NCBI GenBank assembly: GCA_029891345.1
Contig: CM057002.1
Coordinates: 22,182,795 to 22,246,794, forward strand
DNA length: 64,000 nucleotides
Direction: 5' to 3'
Source: Dryococelus australis
Taxonomy: Eukaryota; Arthropoda; Insecta; Phasmatodea; Phasmatidae
Under the pieces are notes generated by a model, which was not told the origin of the DNA, searched no databases, and saw nothing but the letters and a program-made list of their open reading frames with translations. Shown here in pieces: positions 20,430 through 31,733 of this stretch. Within the stretch, counting starts at the first letter, position 1, and each line of letters opens with the position of its first letter. The position numbers were made by a program, and so were the translations under genes.

Positions 20430-21482
20430 CCTGACTGATTCAACAGCCAATTCAGTGAATTTAACTGACGAATCAGTGGATAAAATACCAGATTTGCTTC
20501 ATTCATTGATTCAGTGACATTTTCCACTGATTCATCAGTCATTTCCCCCCACTTTTTCAGTGATTTGGGTTTTTGACTGACGGATCAGTTAAACAGCGTG
20601 TAAAAATGGCCGTAAAACAACGTTTAAAAATGGCCCGTTAAATAACGTGTATCAAGTGAAATGACAACTAATTAACTAGCGAAACCAATACAAAATACTT
20701 TCTCAAATGTGTTTCCTCTTTCAAAACACCATTTCACGAGGTACTATGAATATTCAGCCTTTCATTCCGTTTTTGGTAATCATCACAGCGCTCTGTTTGA
20801 AGGTTTAAACTGCGTGTATTCTGGCGAAGAGAGTGGACTCATATATACTATACGTTTTAACAATCCTAACAGTACCAATTAAACAAAAAAAAAAAAAAAA
20901 CGAAAAGTAAGAGCATACAATTTAAAACTACATAATTTCGATAAGGAAGCTTAATACGTAATATTTTCCCCTCCTTAATTTAAGTGACTCTGTAGCTCAC
21001 ATGACGACCTGCCCCCGTAGCTCAGGGGTAGGGTGGCCTGTCTTGTATTTGCAGGGTCGTGGGTTCGCGCCCCGACCCATCCGCGGCAGATCCTCGGCTC
21101 GCTTGTCGCACAGAGAATTTGTCAGCAAGTCGGTCTAACTTGAGCTCGTCAACTTCAACGCAACAACGGCAAATAAAACATTGCAAGGGAATTGCCTAAC
21201 AACGAAACGGGCAAGGTGTGCGAGTTCAATCGCGGCCACCTGCGGAAAAATTTGTACTTTTTAAAATTACGATAAACTGTGCAATATAAAATAGTTAACT
21301 ATGGTAAATATTCTTATTTATTGTAATTAATTGGCTACATTCGATCAAATCAACATTTAATTCATCACTGCAGTAGTCCGTCAATTATTCAATCAGTGAA
21401 ATTTTTTCACGTCACTAATTCAGTCAGTGAAATTTTTCACTGAAAAAATCAGTGGTTTTCCACTGATTCAAATTTGGAGTGT
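20430..21482. mobile_element. CACTGA-rich element with internal tRNA-like sequence, copy 1
   Basis: It is packed with TTCACTGATT/AATCAGTGA words at both ends. The right end is CACTGATTCAAATTTGGAGT then GTT, and the left end is decayed. The middle shares the tRNA-Thr-like sequence with the inverted copy at 46212-47379, in the same relative place and orientation. No coding frame. Confidence 0.75.
21011..21082 (+). ncRNA. tRNA-Thr-like sequence inside mobile element
   Basis: GCCCCCGTAGCTCAGGGGTA matches a tRNA 5' half with A box. GGGTCGTGGGTTCGCGCCCC provides the T arm and B box. The putative anticodon loop has CTTGTAT (TGT, Thr). The acceptor and anticodon stems are imperfect, so this is a degenerate SINE-type or captured tRNA rather than a working gene. 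Confidence 0.6.
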
Positions 21483-22122
21483 TAACCTAAACGAGCTGTA
21501 CTTTAAAAAAATATTTGAAATCACTCTACGAAAGGTCTTCACAATTTTTCAAAAATGGTCAAAAATAAGAAAATTTTTGCAAATTTTTTTCTGTAGAAGT
21601 CTATGAGTTTTTGTAAAATTATATTTTGCTAACCGTACCGTAAAACGAGTTGAGACATGATGTTTCAGTCGCCCTTATTAATTTTCTGTAAATATTCTCG
21701 TTTATTGAATTTGTACGTTCCAACAACACCAAAACTATAATATTGACATTCTGCGGTGTAAAAACAATGCATTCTAGAAATTTTTAATGCAAGTGATAGT
21801 TATAGACCTGCAATTTTCGCGTTATTCTGTGGCTGTTGACTGCACTCCAAAACGTTTGCAAACCACCAGTAAAAAGCTCAAACATGTTAACCACGCATTT
21901 TAGTTTCCAGCAGCCAACGGAATAAAGAATTCGCTCAAGCATCTACAGGACAGCGAAGTCTAGCATGCTACCATATAATATAGAAAATTTTGCGCGTCTT
22001 TTGGAAAAAAACCTTATCTTCATGTTGAACTTTATTTCTTACAAATATAAAATAACTATTTTTTTTTTTTGGTGACCATTGCTATTAAGAGCGTGCGCCA
22101 AATGAACGTACACATGTCTAGT
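21483..22122. other. AT-rich stretch, nothing recognised
   Basis: No element ends or frames that I can support; a short T-run lies near 22060. Confidence 0.5.
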
Positions 22123-22202
22123 AATAGTCTATTCGTGGTTATTTAACATTTTTCGAACGTTTGAAAAATCACCCCATGTATAATGTGTCTGGTTGTTTCC
22201 TA

Positions 22203-23096
22203 TATACAGGATGTGTTCCGTGACACAACCGAGATACTTCGGCAGAGTGTTATACAGATAATTGGCAACAAAAGTGTCATATATACAAGTAGGCTATGCA
22301 GCTCCATTTCAGAGTTACAGATACGTAAATATAATAAACACAAACGTTGGAATTGCTGAATATCTTTAATGCAATTGACTGCATTCATGCTGTAAGTCCC
22401 ACACAAGCTGTTCAAAATGTGCCCACTCTTAACAATTAGCAGGCTGCTAGTGTGGCTGGTGTGTCCAGTCTTTGGTAGTGTGTCGAGACGAGTGGTTGGG
22501 GAACAATATCAGGAATGTTTACACGTATAGGCTCTTCGCGGCAAAGCGAGCACTTTTTAAGACCCTCCCAAAAGGCAATAATCCCTAATAACTATATTTT
22601 ATTGCAGTCTCAGACGTTAACTTTTGAGAGTGATGAAATGTATACACTGCGTTTATTAGTCATAGTGCAATGTTTACACCGAATATGGGCGGAAAGGTAG
22701 AAATTAATTGAAAGGAAAAATTTAGCAGGGCCTTAAAAAGTGCTCACGTTACCGTGAATAGCCTATACAGAGTACGCAGACGTAGTGTGTGTGTGTATGG
22801 ATACTGTGGTGGATATAGGCGTGGTGCAGCAGCTGAGTATCCGCGTATGTGGATTGGAAGAGGTGGGACAGTCCCATGGCCGGCACGCTCTCCAGACCTC
22901 TCCCCGTTGGAACTTTTACTCCTGGGGCTACCAGAAGTGTAGGGTTTACTGCGGACGGCGATCAGACACACGAGGTCAGTTGCTACAGGCGATAACCGAA
23001 GCCACTAATCAACACAGAAATTAACGCCAAGACGTGTCTTGGCAACACGCCAACGTATCGGTACAGCGTGTCGGTTGAGTCGCGGAACATTCTGTA
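22203..23096. mobile_element. Mariner-derived foldback element
   Basis: The left end TACAGGATGTGTTCCGTGAC and inverted right end TACAGAATGTTCCGCGACTC form TIRs. Near the left end the minus strand gives a transposase C-terminus (AHFEQLVWDLQHECSQLH, stop at about 22370). Near the right end the plus strand gives WIGRGGTVPWPARSPDLSPL then ELLLLG, the third-catalytic-residue region of the insect mariner family with W.RSPDL.PL. The two transposase pieces run in opposite directions, so each half appears to come from a 3' end. A MITE-A copy sits inside. Confidence 0.68.
22528..22765. mobile_element. MITE-A, short class, nested in mariner-like element
   Basis: Left TAGGCTCTTCGCGGCAAAGC, right AAAGTGCTCACGTTACCGTG then AATAGCCTA. 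It is flanked by TA on both sides. Interior as in 12911. Confidence 0.9.
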
Positions 23097-23410
23097 TGTC
23101 GTGTATCACAATCGTTTTATAGGCGTGTTAACACAAAAGTACCTTATTTGTTGTTAAATTGAACTTTTCTTTATAGTTTATCTATAATTTATTTTTAATT
23201 TGTACTTAATACGAATAAAAGAAGTGTAGGAAATTGGTGTGTTCGTATTGCCGAGTAAAAGATTTATCTTAAACAAAATTTTATACACTGAGTGTGCACG
23301 AATGCGGTGTGCTGTCCCATTGGTGTAATTTTCTACTATACTCGGCTAAGCTTTGTTTGCGTGAGGCGGAGGAATATGGTGGAAGTAGAACTTTGGGAGG
23401 GCTTCAGGGC

Positions 23411-25190
23411 ATTTATTCTAAGATCCTGGGGGAATCTATAGGCAGATCTCGATGTCGATCTCGACAGTCAGCTTCCTGCCGATCTGGAGCAAAATATGCC
23501 CAAATAGTTATTCTAAACGCACTATCGGTTCGAGACCTCACTACCTCGGCAATCCTCGGGTTTTTACCGACCACCCCACCACAACTCGCTTCCCCTCCCT
23601 GCTGGTGTTCAGGCAGGTAACGTGACGAATGCAAACATACGCTGTGCCTCCAATAATGTATGATTAAAGTAAAGATATTTTTATAAACTGTGCGTTTTAA
23701 GTGGTTAGTTAACGCATAAAAGTGCACATACATATATATATATTATTTATACTTTGTCTTATTTAAAACAAATGCTATTCCATTTATTAAATCGTAAAGC
23801 GGGATATTTAGAGTGGAATTTCTTGATATGGCTACGATCTCATCGTAGACGCTTGGCGAGGAAAATGATGACAAGGTCAATGGTTATTTGTTATACCACA
23901 GCTTGGCTGTTGAAAATATTACTCGTTTTAAAGGAACATACTGTTTCAAGTATAAAAAGGACTGTTAAAAGAAGAGATAGTTCGTTACATAGTATTCCCT
24001 CTTCCCTCTAACAGTTCTTTTAAATAACGTTCACTGTGAAGTATGTAATTAAATGTATAGAAGACGATACATAAAATGTCATTTTAATAAATACAACTGT
24101 AAAGTTTGCTTAGAAAATTGCGTTAGGCCTAAACAACAAATCTTACATAATACAGTGTGTAATTGATTTGTTGTAGGGATGCAGGAATTCCCATTACTAG
24201 TGAAGAGACGTGCGTCGTACACAAAGACTGTAGGTAGCCTATATAGATATTCAAAAAATGATAGAAGCTGCCCATTCAATTAGTTTTATTATGCACGTAT
24301 GCATGAGGAATTGAGGGGAGGGGGGCGATTTAGTTTATAACGTCTTTCATGAGACGGTATTATTTTGATGCTCTTACGAGTGTGTGGCATTTTGAATAGC
24401 ATATTGTTTCGATGGAGCAGTGGTAAATTTAGCTCGTATGGAAATAACATTTACATCATTGTAACTTTAATGAAAAACAAAACGCGATACATATGTCGCT
24501 GTTCGTATTCATAAAGATGCAGTAGTATACGCACGCACACTATGCAAAGTTAACCTTACACTCGTTGCATTTACGATATAGACAAATAAATATTATTCAC
24601 GCACTACAAAAGTGTGGAAAGTGGGGCTTTTTCAGGCCACGTACGTTGTAATAATTATAGTAATGTTTTACAAATACGTTATTTACAAAACACACACACT
24701 TAATGTGTGTAAACACCGCAACCTCTTGAACACGTGTTTTTCTAGATTAATCCTTGCATGCGTACTTAACTAAAATCACATTTGTTCGTCGCTAGCATTA
24801 AATAAATTATTTGCAGAATTATTCAGTAAAATCAACACCGTGCACGTTTCCTGAAACTAACAAACTTAACTACGTAAATTATATTCTATTCATTGCAGAT
24901 GGCGTTTAATAAAAAGAACTAGCAGTTTTAAGAAGCGGTATACACGTGCCGATTACTATTACACATTTCACTCAAGAAAATGCACTACGATCAACTATGC
25001 TTGAAGAAAGCAAATACACAAATAATTAACTACCGATTCATTATTCCGATAACACCAACATGATGCTCGTATAAACACATAACCTCTCTGCCATTGCTAC
25101 ACTCCATAATTAACTCCCGAACATGTGTGGAAACAATTACATGCATATAATATTGTTCCACATATATTGTAACCTTTCGTATGTTATGTA
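23411..25190. other. Mostly AT-rich, nothing recognised
   Basis: 23411-23625 is GC-richer with a GATCTCGATGTCGATCTCGA motif and overlapping frames on both strands without a domain. The rest is AT-rich. No gene supported. Confidence 0.45.
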
Positions 25191-25199
25191 TTATGTTTA

Positions 25200-25345
25200 A
25201 GAAGTACAAAACCATAAGATATGCAATAAATACGGCCACCACGCTTCTCACCCGCCATGTTGAATTTCCACTTCCCGATCGGGTCGCGGCTTTCGACAAC
25301 ATATAGCTGTCGAGTGCTCTCGATCGTTTTCTCACGAGAATCGAG
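25200..25345 (-). promoter_or_regulatory. First-exon-like motif (ATGGCGG before a donor), speculative
   Basis: On the minus strand a GC-richer patch ends CAACATGGCGGGTGAGAAGC at about 25249-25268. That is a start codon in fair context followed at once by a consensus donor (GG/GTGAG). Housekeeping first exons can look like this. No TATA box at a sensible distance and no second exon was found, so the motif may be chance or part of a repeat. Confidence 0.2.
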
Positions 25346-25479
25346 AAGTCATCTTTAACTTAAAATACCAAAACCCGGAAATATGACGTAAATCGTTATT
25401 TCACGATCGGTAGCTTCGTTTCGACGAACTTAGAATAAACACCCGGTAGAGTGTGAGGTAGCCGTGAATGTATTATATT

Positions 25480-25787
25480 CAGAAAGGGTAATATATTACT
25501 GTCGGGCTGCAGACACCAGAAGTGGACAGGGCACTTCGCCGGTGAATACTGGCCGCCGAGTTTCCTTGACCCACTTCTCGTCCTAGGGGGAGGAACCGGG
25601 GCAGTGGGGTTGCCACCCCCGCTGGACTTCCTCAAGGTCGCCTTGATGGGCGGGCGCTGCGAATCCTGCCATTATATCCCGCAGGGGACCCCAGATCGCG
25701 TCTGCAACGCATCACTGCTCGTTATTAAGGCCCCCGGTCACTCGGCGCTGGAACAAGGTGGCAAAGTGTTTCAAATACACGAAACTA
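25480..25787. other. GC-rich island of unknown nature
   Basis: A GC-rich block next to a TTAA MITE, with frames of 79 and 90 codons on opposite strands and no recognisable domain. It could be a conserved element or a transposon fragment. Confidence 0.3.
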
Positions 25788-26265
25788 TTAAGAGTGGGAT
25801 GGACCCCCGTGGGAACTCCGCGTCCAAGGTCAAGAAGCGAGGGAGCGATACGGGTGACACCAACACGCACGCCTAGTGCCTCGTCGCTCCTACGCGCAAA
25901 CCGTGCAGTGTTTCCGTCCTAACGCTTTACTTTACTGTGCACATTGTAACATAGAGGTTTTATTACACGCGACGAGAGACCACAGATTAAACTACTCCCG
26001 TATCTTTGTACTTTTCTCTTGCCGCTTAAGGAAACTGCATAGGCAAGCTTTAAACATGTGATATTAGACTATTTTCATGAATTATTTTCTCCAAGAATAC
26101 ACTTAATATGACATAAGTGAGAAAAAATAGGGGCATAGATAATTGTATTTTATCTTTTCTGAAAAAAAAAAAAATTGTATTTGTAGGACATTTATTTTCC
26201 GATATACGTGTATTCGCGCAAATAACTGTTTCACAAAAAAACGCGAGGGTCCATCCCACTCTTAA
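25788..26265. mobile_element. TTAA-flanked MITE, copy 2
   Basis: It begins TTAAGAGTGGGATGGACCCC and ends GGGTCCATCCCACTCTTAA. The ends are perfectly inverted for about 19 bases. It carries about 25 bases near its left end (after GGACCCC) that copy 1 lacks, and ATTTATTTTCCGATATACGT near its right end as in the other copies. Confidence 0.88.
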
Positions 26266-26474
26266 ACGTGCGTCCCATGTAAAAGAACACACACTCCAGA
26301 CTAGGGCTGTACAGTGCTTTCAAGACGTCACTCACACTAGAAACATCATATCAGATCGCCGTATTTCGAAATACGCGCGTCTGATACACACACAACTAAA
26401 GGGCCCTGCGTCGTACCTTCCTGTAGACTTTCCGCCAATAAAACGATAGGTTCCCCGCTGAGAGTCCCATAGGT

Positions 26475-26715
26475 AGAGACCTGAAAAATTCGCGAGTTCA
26501 ATGACCTATAGGCTAGATAGACTCCACGGCCTTATGTACAAATATGCCGATATCAAATGCACATTGGTTGTCTGCCGTCTCAGGGGAAGGCGACAATTGG
26601 ACCAGTCTTCTCCAGGAGGTGTCAAACACCGTGGGGACCAATGGCTACAGTTATATAAACGCACGTGTTTTGAATTCCAACTTGTCCCAAAATGAATCTG
26701 CGAATTCTTCAGGTA
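26475..26715. mobile_element. hAT-type MITE, perfect 8-bp TSD
   Basis: It begins TAGAGACCTGAAAAATTCGC and ends GAATCTGCGAATTCTTCAGG then TA. Target duplication CCCATAGG at 26467-26474 and 26716-26723. Its interior is similar, in reverse, to the nested copy at 8242 (GGAGAAG.CTGG, ACAATGTG and ACCAATGTG words). Confidence 0.9.
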
Positions 26716-26939
26716 CCCATAGGTACACGCAGCCCGCCGAGAACACTGCACGCCAGTTCAGAGCCCTGCGCTCAGTGGCGATGTCGCACTTGATGTGCGC
26801 AGCAGTGCCGGCCTTAACGCTCTCACGCTTCTCGGCCTCAAATGCAGAACATAACTCCAGGTAGTGGATGTCAGAGATACTTCAACCAGCAAAGACTCTG
26901 GCACTTTCGACGACAGCGTTACTGTTCCAGGCGCATAGG

Positions 26940-27232
26940 TAGAGGCATGCAAAATCCGCGTTATTTTCTCGCAGCACGCCTAAATTCACAGTCCTATACA
27001 TGTTCGAGCCAGTGCCGCTTCTTTATTAGCTTTTGCAGCAGCGAGGACACATTTTCCCTTTCGACTTGATTGGATGCGATTGGGTCAGCTTCTCGTTAGT
27101 GGTTTCCTATTGGTCCAAAGCCGTCCCGGGTGTGTCCTAACAAACTGTATTCCAATGACAAAGGCAATACAAAACACAAGTGTTTAAGAATCGTCTTTCT
27201 TCAAATAATAACGCGTATTTTGTACGTCTCTA
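26940..27232. mobile_element. hAT-type MITE, perfect 8-bp TSD
   Basis: It begins TAGAGGCATGCAAAATCCGC and ends ACGCGTATTTTGTACGTCTC then TA. Target duplication CGCATAGG at 26932-26939 and 27233-27240. Related at its ends to 8599-8891 (CGCGTTATTAT). Confidence 0.9.
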
Positions 27233-27240
27233 CGCATAGG

Positions 27241-27860
27241 CAATATCAATGCTCCCTGCAGGGAATCACACGTCGACGGTCGCTTCAGTACTGTAAGCTC
27301 ATTAATTTATTGTACGGCAAATGTTGTTTACACTAAGCGTTAACACATTCAGGTCCGCACATATTTACTATAATTGAAGATAAGTTAGAAGTGAATCATC
27401 TGTACACACCACTGCAAGAACTTCTATTCTGTTGTTTTCTGTATTCCCACTTACCACTCTCCTATAGATCCACATCATACTGGGCGTGCTTATTGTGCTC
27501 TACAACGTTTATCATTGGCTGGTCACCAGACACTGGGGTTGCATGGATGATTGTGCTCCAATCAAATGTCTCTTACCGTGAAAAGTTTTTCAGTCTATCG
27601 TGGTTCTTTTATAATGTTATAAAAATATACATTTTTTGCAGGGAAACTATAGCTACTGGGTTGTAGTGTTCTTGTACGATCCTGTTAAACACTAGCGGAA
27701 CAATGACTCTATAACCATGGGAGTTTTATTTTATAGGACGAAGAAATTGTTAAACTGGCATTGCTCGATCTTAGCTGGAGCGTAATCTAGAATGTGTTAA
27801 ACATGTCCGCCAACATGGTCGGTGCATTGGACACAGCCGCATGCCATACAATAGAAACGC
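27241..27860. other. Unassigned stretch
   Basis: Holds MITE-like words (CATTGGCTGGTCACC) and a 91-codon frame at 27391-27666 without a domain. Nothing firm. Confidence 0.35.
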
Positions 27861-28288
27861 TTATAATCCATTCACAGTTACTTCATGCTTTTCTGAAGCA
27901 CTGCTAAAGTTCTACTTCCCGCGATATTCCTCCGCCTCGTGTAAATGGAGCTTAGCCGAGTCTAGAAAATTACACCAGAGGGACAGCGCACCGCAATCAT
28001 GCGCACTCAGTGTGATAAAATTTTGTATAAGGACTATTTCTTACTAGGCGTTACCAACATACCTATTTCATCACTGTCTTGTTTCGTATTAATTATAAAT
28101 GAAATATTTTAATTTTTTGATAATTTATAAGTTCAATTATAGCAAATATAAGGCACTTTTATTTTAACACAAGCATAAAACGCTTTTGATACACGACGTT
28201 TATAGGAAACATGAAAACACATATTATATGGGGTGATTTTTCATAGGTTTGATTCAAAAAGTGTGAAGAAACCGCGAATATACTATAG
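27861..28288. mobile_element. MITE-C copy, reverse orientation
   Basis: Starts TTATAATCCATTCACAGTTA and ends GTGTGAAGAAACCGCGAATA then TACTATAG. Shares GATATTCCTCCGCCTCGTG and GGACAGCGCACCGCAATC with the copy at 34298. Noncoding. Confidence 0.8.
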
Positions 28289-28592
28289 GCAGAGACCCGG
28301 AAAATTTTCAGATTCATCTGAGGACAAGTTAAACTGCATTCACGTGTACATATGTGTTTGTGTTTCCATTGGACCGCCGATTGTTAGACACGCCTCGAAC
28401 TACTTTCGGCCAATAACGAACCTGTAAGTAAAACAATAACCGAATCCCGTTCTACCTGGTCTGGGGATAAATTGTAGCAGCAGCCAATGAACAACTAACT
28501 GATACTCGAACGCTCAGAAGATTGTGGAGTCTAGCTTGTTGCTGAATGAACACGCGAAATTCCTCTCACTCTTAACTATAGATATTTTCTAC
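28289..28592. mobile_element. hAT-type MITE, degenerate
   Basis: Left GCAGAGACCCGGAAAATTTT, right CACGCGAAATTCCTCTCACT then CTTAACTATAG. The ends are alignable to the TAGAGACC group but decayed, and no clean target duplication is visible. Confidence 0.5.
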
Positions 28593-29679
28593 AAGCATGC
28601 TAGCCACTGGATCGCTGCAGTCTAAATTTTGTGTGCGTTTTGCAGGAAGACGGCGGATCCTGGGCAATTACAACATGGGGGCCTGATGGTAAAAAAAATG
28701 TTAAAGAAATAAGAATGTGGCCACCCCTATTATAATAATTACAGGGGGAGGTATTAACCAAAGTTGGCTCTTAAGTTCGAGTTCCCGGTAATTGTAATTA
28801 AATTTTTACTTTGTTACCGATATTTTGCAAAAAACACATCTTAAAATCACGATTTTCAAAGGTTCGTATCTCCCTTGACATTCGGTTTAGTTAGAAAATG
28901 TCGCATATATTTCCCAATTGATTTTGCACCTCACGAACTTTGTCGGATTCCGCCTCAACCTGCATATTACCCACTAATCTGAAAGTTATCCGTATACGAG
29001 AAATAAGCATGCAAATTTAAATAATAATCTTAATTTCTAGCAAATATTCATGTGGAAGAAGCCAAGACTTTTTTCCCCTTCTTCAATCCAAATTTGTTTG
29101 ATTGTGGCAGTAGAATCTTCTCTAAAATCGGTGAATTTTTGCACCTACAAATGTATTTTTTTTACTCTGCGCCCAAAAAAAATTGATTCTATAATTTAGT
29201 GAAATAACATGTGGCCTATACCGTAGAACTAATTTTTCACTGAAATGGCGTGAAATTACTAATAGATACTATACAGCAGAAAATATACTGTAACATTCGC
29301 GCATTATTCTCCACAATAAAATTTACACAGATATAGCAATTATAATTTAACCACAATGTTGTTTTCACCAATAGTAAAGTTCAATCACAGATTCACAATA
29401 GCTGTAAATAAGCAATATTCACTGCTTCGCCACGTACACCATCTGTAGCAACTCTCTCTTACAACTGTGTCATGTTATGGGGCATCCCTAGTAAGATATC
29501 TCAACGTCTTGAATTAACGTCCTTCTATAAGGAAACATTGCGAAGGCCGTGGAAAATATCGCTTTGCATGTGTTTTGTTCCCCCAGAATTTTAAGCGGCG
29601 GTTATGAGGCTTTGATACAGCATTCCGTTCAGAAAAGATACACCACTGTTTATCACAAGAATAAGTATCGTAAGAAGAA
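28593..29679. other. AT-rich stretch, nothing recognised
   Basis: No supported gene, RNA or repeat copy. Confidence 0.5.
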
Positions 29680-29900
29680 GGGGCCACAATGGCTGAGCGG
29701 TTTGACTGCTCGCCTCCCACCAAGGCGAACCGGGTTCAATCTCGGGCCGGGCCACTCCCGGATCTTCGCAAGTGGGAACCGCGCCGGACTATGCCGCTGG
29801 TAGGAGGGTTTTCTCGGGGATCTCCTGTTTTCCCCGCTATTTCATTCCATCGCGTAACACTTGACGCGTGCCGCGATAAATCTACTAGGACTCGGGCCGC
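29680..29900 (+). repeat. SINE-B (tRNA-derived), copy 1
   Basis: It opens GGGGCCACAATGGCTGAGCG with a tRNA A-box word, and CCGGGTTCAATCTCGGGCCG gives the B box. The body contains CACTCCCGGATCTTCGCAAG and GGTTTTCTCGGG. About three quarters of positions match the reverse-strand copy at 52676-52890. The head could derive from a tRNA of the Ser/Leu type (GGCTGAGCGG), but this is inference. Confidence 0.8.
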
Positions 29901-29904
29901 TCCC

Positions 29905-30215
29905 ATCCTTGGAGGACTGGATGTTTTGGTAAAATCACCACGTGAAATTTCTGGTCGCCACCCACCTTGCCCCTCAGCGTGACACGCAGTGCGAAGAACC
30001 TTCTGGACCGGATCGGCTCAGCTATATAAGGTGCGATGGGGCTCTGAGCCGAGAGTTTGGAGTCGTGTACAGCCATTGTAGTCTGCGAGCATCGGGCGAG
30101 TATAGACACACTAACCGACATGGCATAGGTCATTTTGATAGTGTATGACTAAATAATAAATGGGGATCAAGTGACTGTATCTAGTGAAACGCCCTAGAGA
30201 GAGAACACATGGACA
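29905..30215 (+). other. LTR-like promoter region with TATA box and poly(A) signal
   Basis: AGCTATATAAGGTGCG at about 30019-30034 is a strong TATA box. About 120 bp later comes AATAATAAATGG, a poly(A) signal. A short leader between TATA and poly(A) signal is the layout of an LTR (U3-R-U5). A possible right end is ...GAACACA before TGGACAATG, and a possible left end is TGTTTTGG at 29919. These ends match weakly, and no second LTR or retroelement genes were found within 1 kb. Confidence 0.4.
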
Positions 30216-30529
30216 ATGAAGTGTCGGGACTGCTGCCAAGTCCTAGTATCGGAGCCCATATGCAGCAAAGTTACGGGATGGGTCAGATATGCGCAAGACC
30301 ACAGCCTCTACTGAACCATGAGGACCCACAGCTCCTTGTGGTACCGATGGGTGGGTCAGCAAACGTAGGTAACCCGGGCGATCTCTATTCCATGCCTTGT
30401 CACTCAGGCAGTAAGGGATATCTATCTGTTTTAAGGAAAGCCGGGATTTCTCCCAAAACTAAGTCCATCACAACTCGGCTCGCACTGGGCCGCGAATTGC
30501 AGTTGACGGAGATACCGTCTCAATCGTGA
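30209..30529 (+). CDS. Unrecognised ORF, 106 aa, downstream of TATA region
   Basis: An ATG about 180 bp downstream of the TATA box opens MDNEVSGLLPSPSIGAHMQQ and runs 106 codons to a TGA at 30527-30529. The sequence is Gly/Pro/Ser/Leu-rich with no known motif, membrane segment or signal peptide. A pyrimidine-rich tract ending TCTCTTTCAG at about 30591-30600 looks like a splice acceptor. The region to 31160 has balanced base composition unlike its surroundings. It may be a leader or gag-like piece of an unidentified retroelement, or chance. I cannot assign a function. Confidence 0.25.
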   Translation: MDNEVSGLLPSPSIGAHMQQSYGMGQICARPQPLLNHEDPQLLVVPMGGSANVGNPGDLYSMPCHSGSKGYLSVLRKAGISPKTKSITTRLALGRELQLTEIPSQS

Positions 30530-30599
30530 AGGACAAGCGCGGGACGCTAGTAGTTAGTGAATGTGTTAGTAGTTAGTGTAGTTTTCTTTTTCTCTTTCA

Positions 30600-31733
30600 G
30601 ACAGTTCAGACAGGCGGTTTCAAAATTGCAAAGTTCCCGGTGGACACTGAAGATCAAAAGACCCGATTTAGCTTTTGTTCTGCGGGGGGCTAACGTAACG
30701 ATAGAGAGAAGCGCTCTAATAGGTGTCGGCCACCTGGAGGGGGGTGCGGTGAGGCCAGCGCCGGTTCCACCGGGAACTTTCCATTCAGGAAAGACTTATT
30801 ACAGCAGGAATTAATGGCCTAGAATGGATGTGGGATGGTTGACTCCTTTACAGTCAGACCGTTGGGGCCCAAAGTCATGGTTCTAGTGAAGAACAAAACG
30901 ACATGGTAACGCACGATAGGCGAGGTGAGTCACAGACTGTACGGACCGGTCTGTAACACTGGACTTGGCGCGCATGGGAACTGGTGAGCCTCTATAAGTG
31001 TCATAGAAAGGAAGGAAGAGCAGGGGGTGACCTTGAGCCCGTGTCAAGGGTTCTCCTGACACCAGATCGCGGAGAGAAAGTACTCGTCCTGGCGGTGGTT
31101 CATTCGCACCCAGGGGGCCGAAAGAATGCCGTTATAAGGATGTGAGTAAAGGAATTTTCTTTAACCCTTTCAGACCCACTTTAATTTACGGTTTCATGAG
31201 TAGCAAAGAAAAAAAATCAATCATGCATGCTGTACTTAAGTCCATACAACACTTTTTTCGATGTCACAGCCAATAAACTGTGAGCTGTATGTTTGGCCAC
31301 AATTATATGAACCAATAATGACCTAGACGAGTAAGACGGTTTACGAATCATTTACTCATAGGTAAGATCATTGGTCATTCAGTTTCGCAGTGTGCAGCAC
31401 AGATCATAAATTGCCTACTCTTGCGTAATGTATACAAATGTGTACTGTGAGTCTGGATGGGTTAATGCCATACCTAGGATATAGAGCACATGAACAGCTT
31501 AGGAGCAAAAGACAATGAAGGTAAAATGGTAAGGGAACTATATCTTCCTATTGGCTAATTAAGATAAAGGTCAAGAACAGTATACTGGATTAACAGTATT
31601 GAATAAGATCTGGAGGACCGCACGGCTAAAGAAGCAGTACTATCCGAATGCAATGCATCTAGTGATAATGAAATTAATTATAATATAGTCTGGCATTAAC
31701 TAGAGCACTCTCAATAATGGAAATGAGTATTAA
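30600..31733. other. Unassigned; balanced composition to about 31160, then AT-rich
   Basis: The first 560 bp continue the GC-balanced unit that starts near 29905, with a frame at 30557-30814 lacking motifs. The rest is plain AT-rich DNA. Confidence 0.35.

Larger units (their letters stand above)
22123..23410. mobile_element. MITE-C split by a mariner-like element
   Basis: The left part (22123-22200) has AATAGTCTATTCGTGGTTAT and TTTGAAAAATCACCCCATGT. The right part (about 23235-23410) has TGTGCACGAATGCGGTGTGC, TCCCATTGGTGTAATTTTCT and GAGGCGGAGGAATATGGTGG. Both halves match other MITE-C copies. The terminal bases of the right end are lost. Confidence 0.75.
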
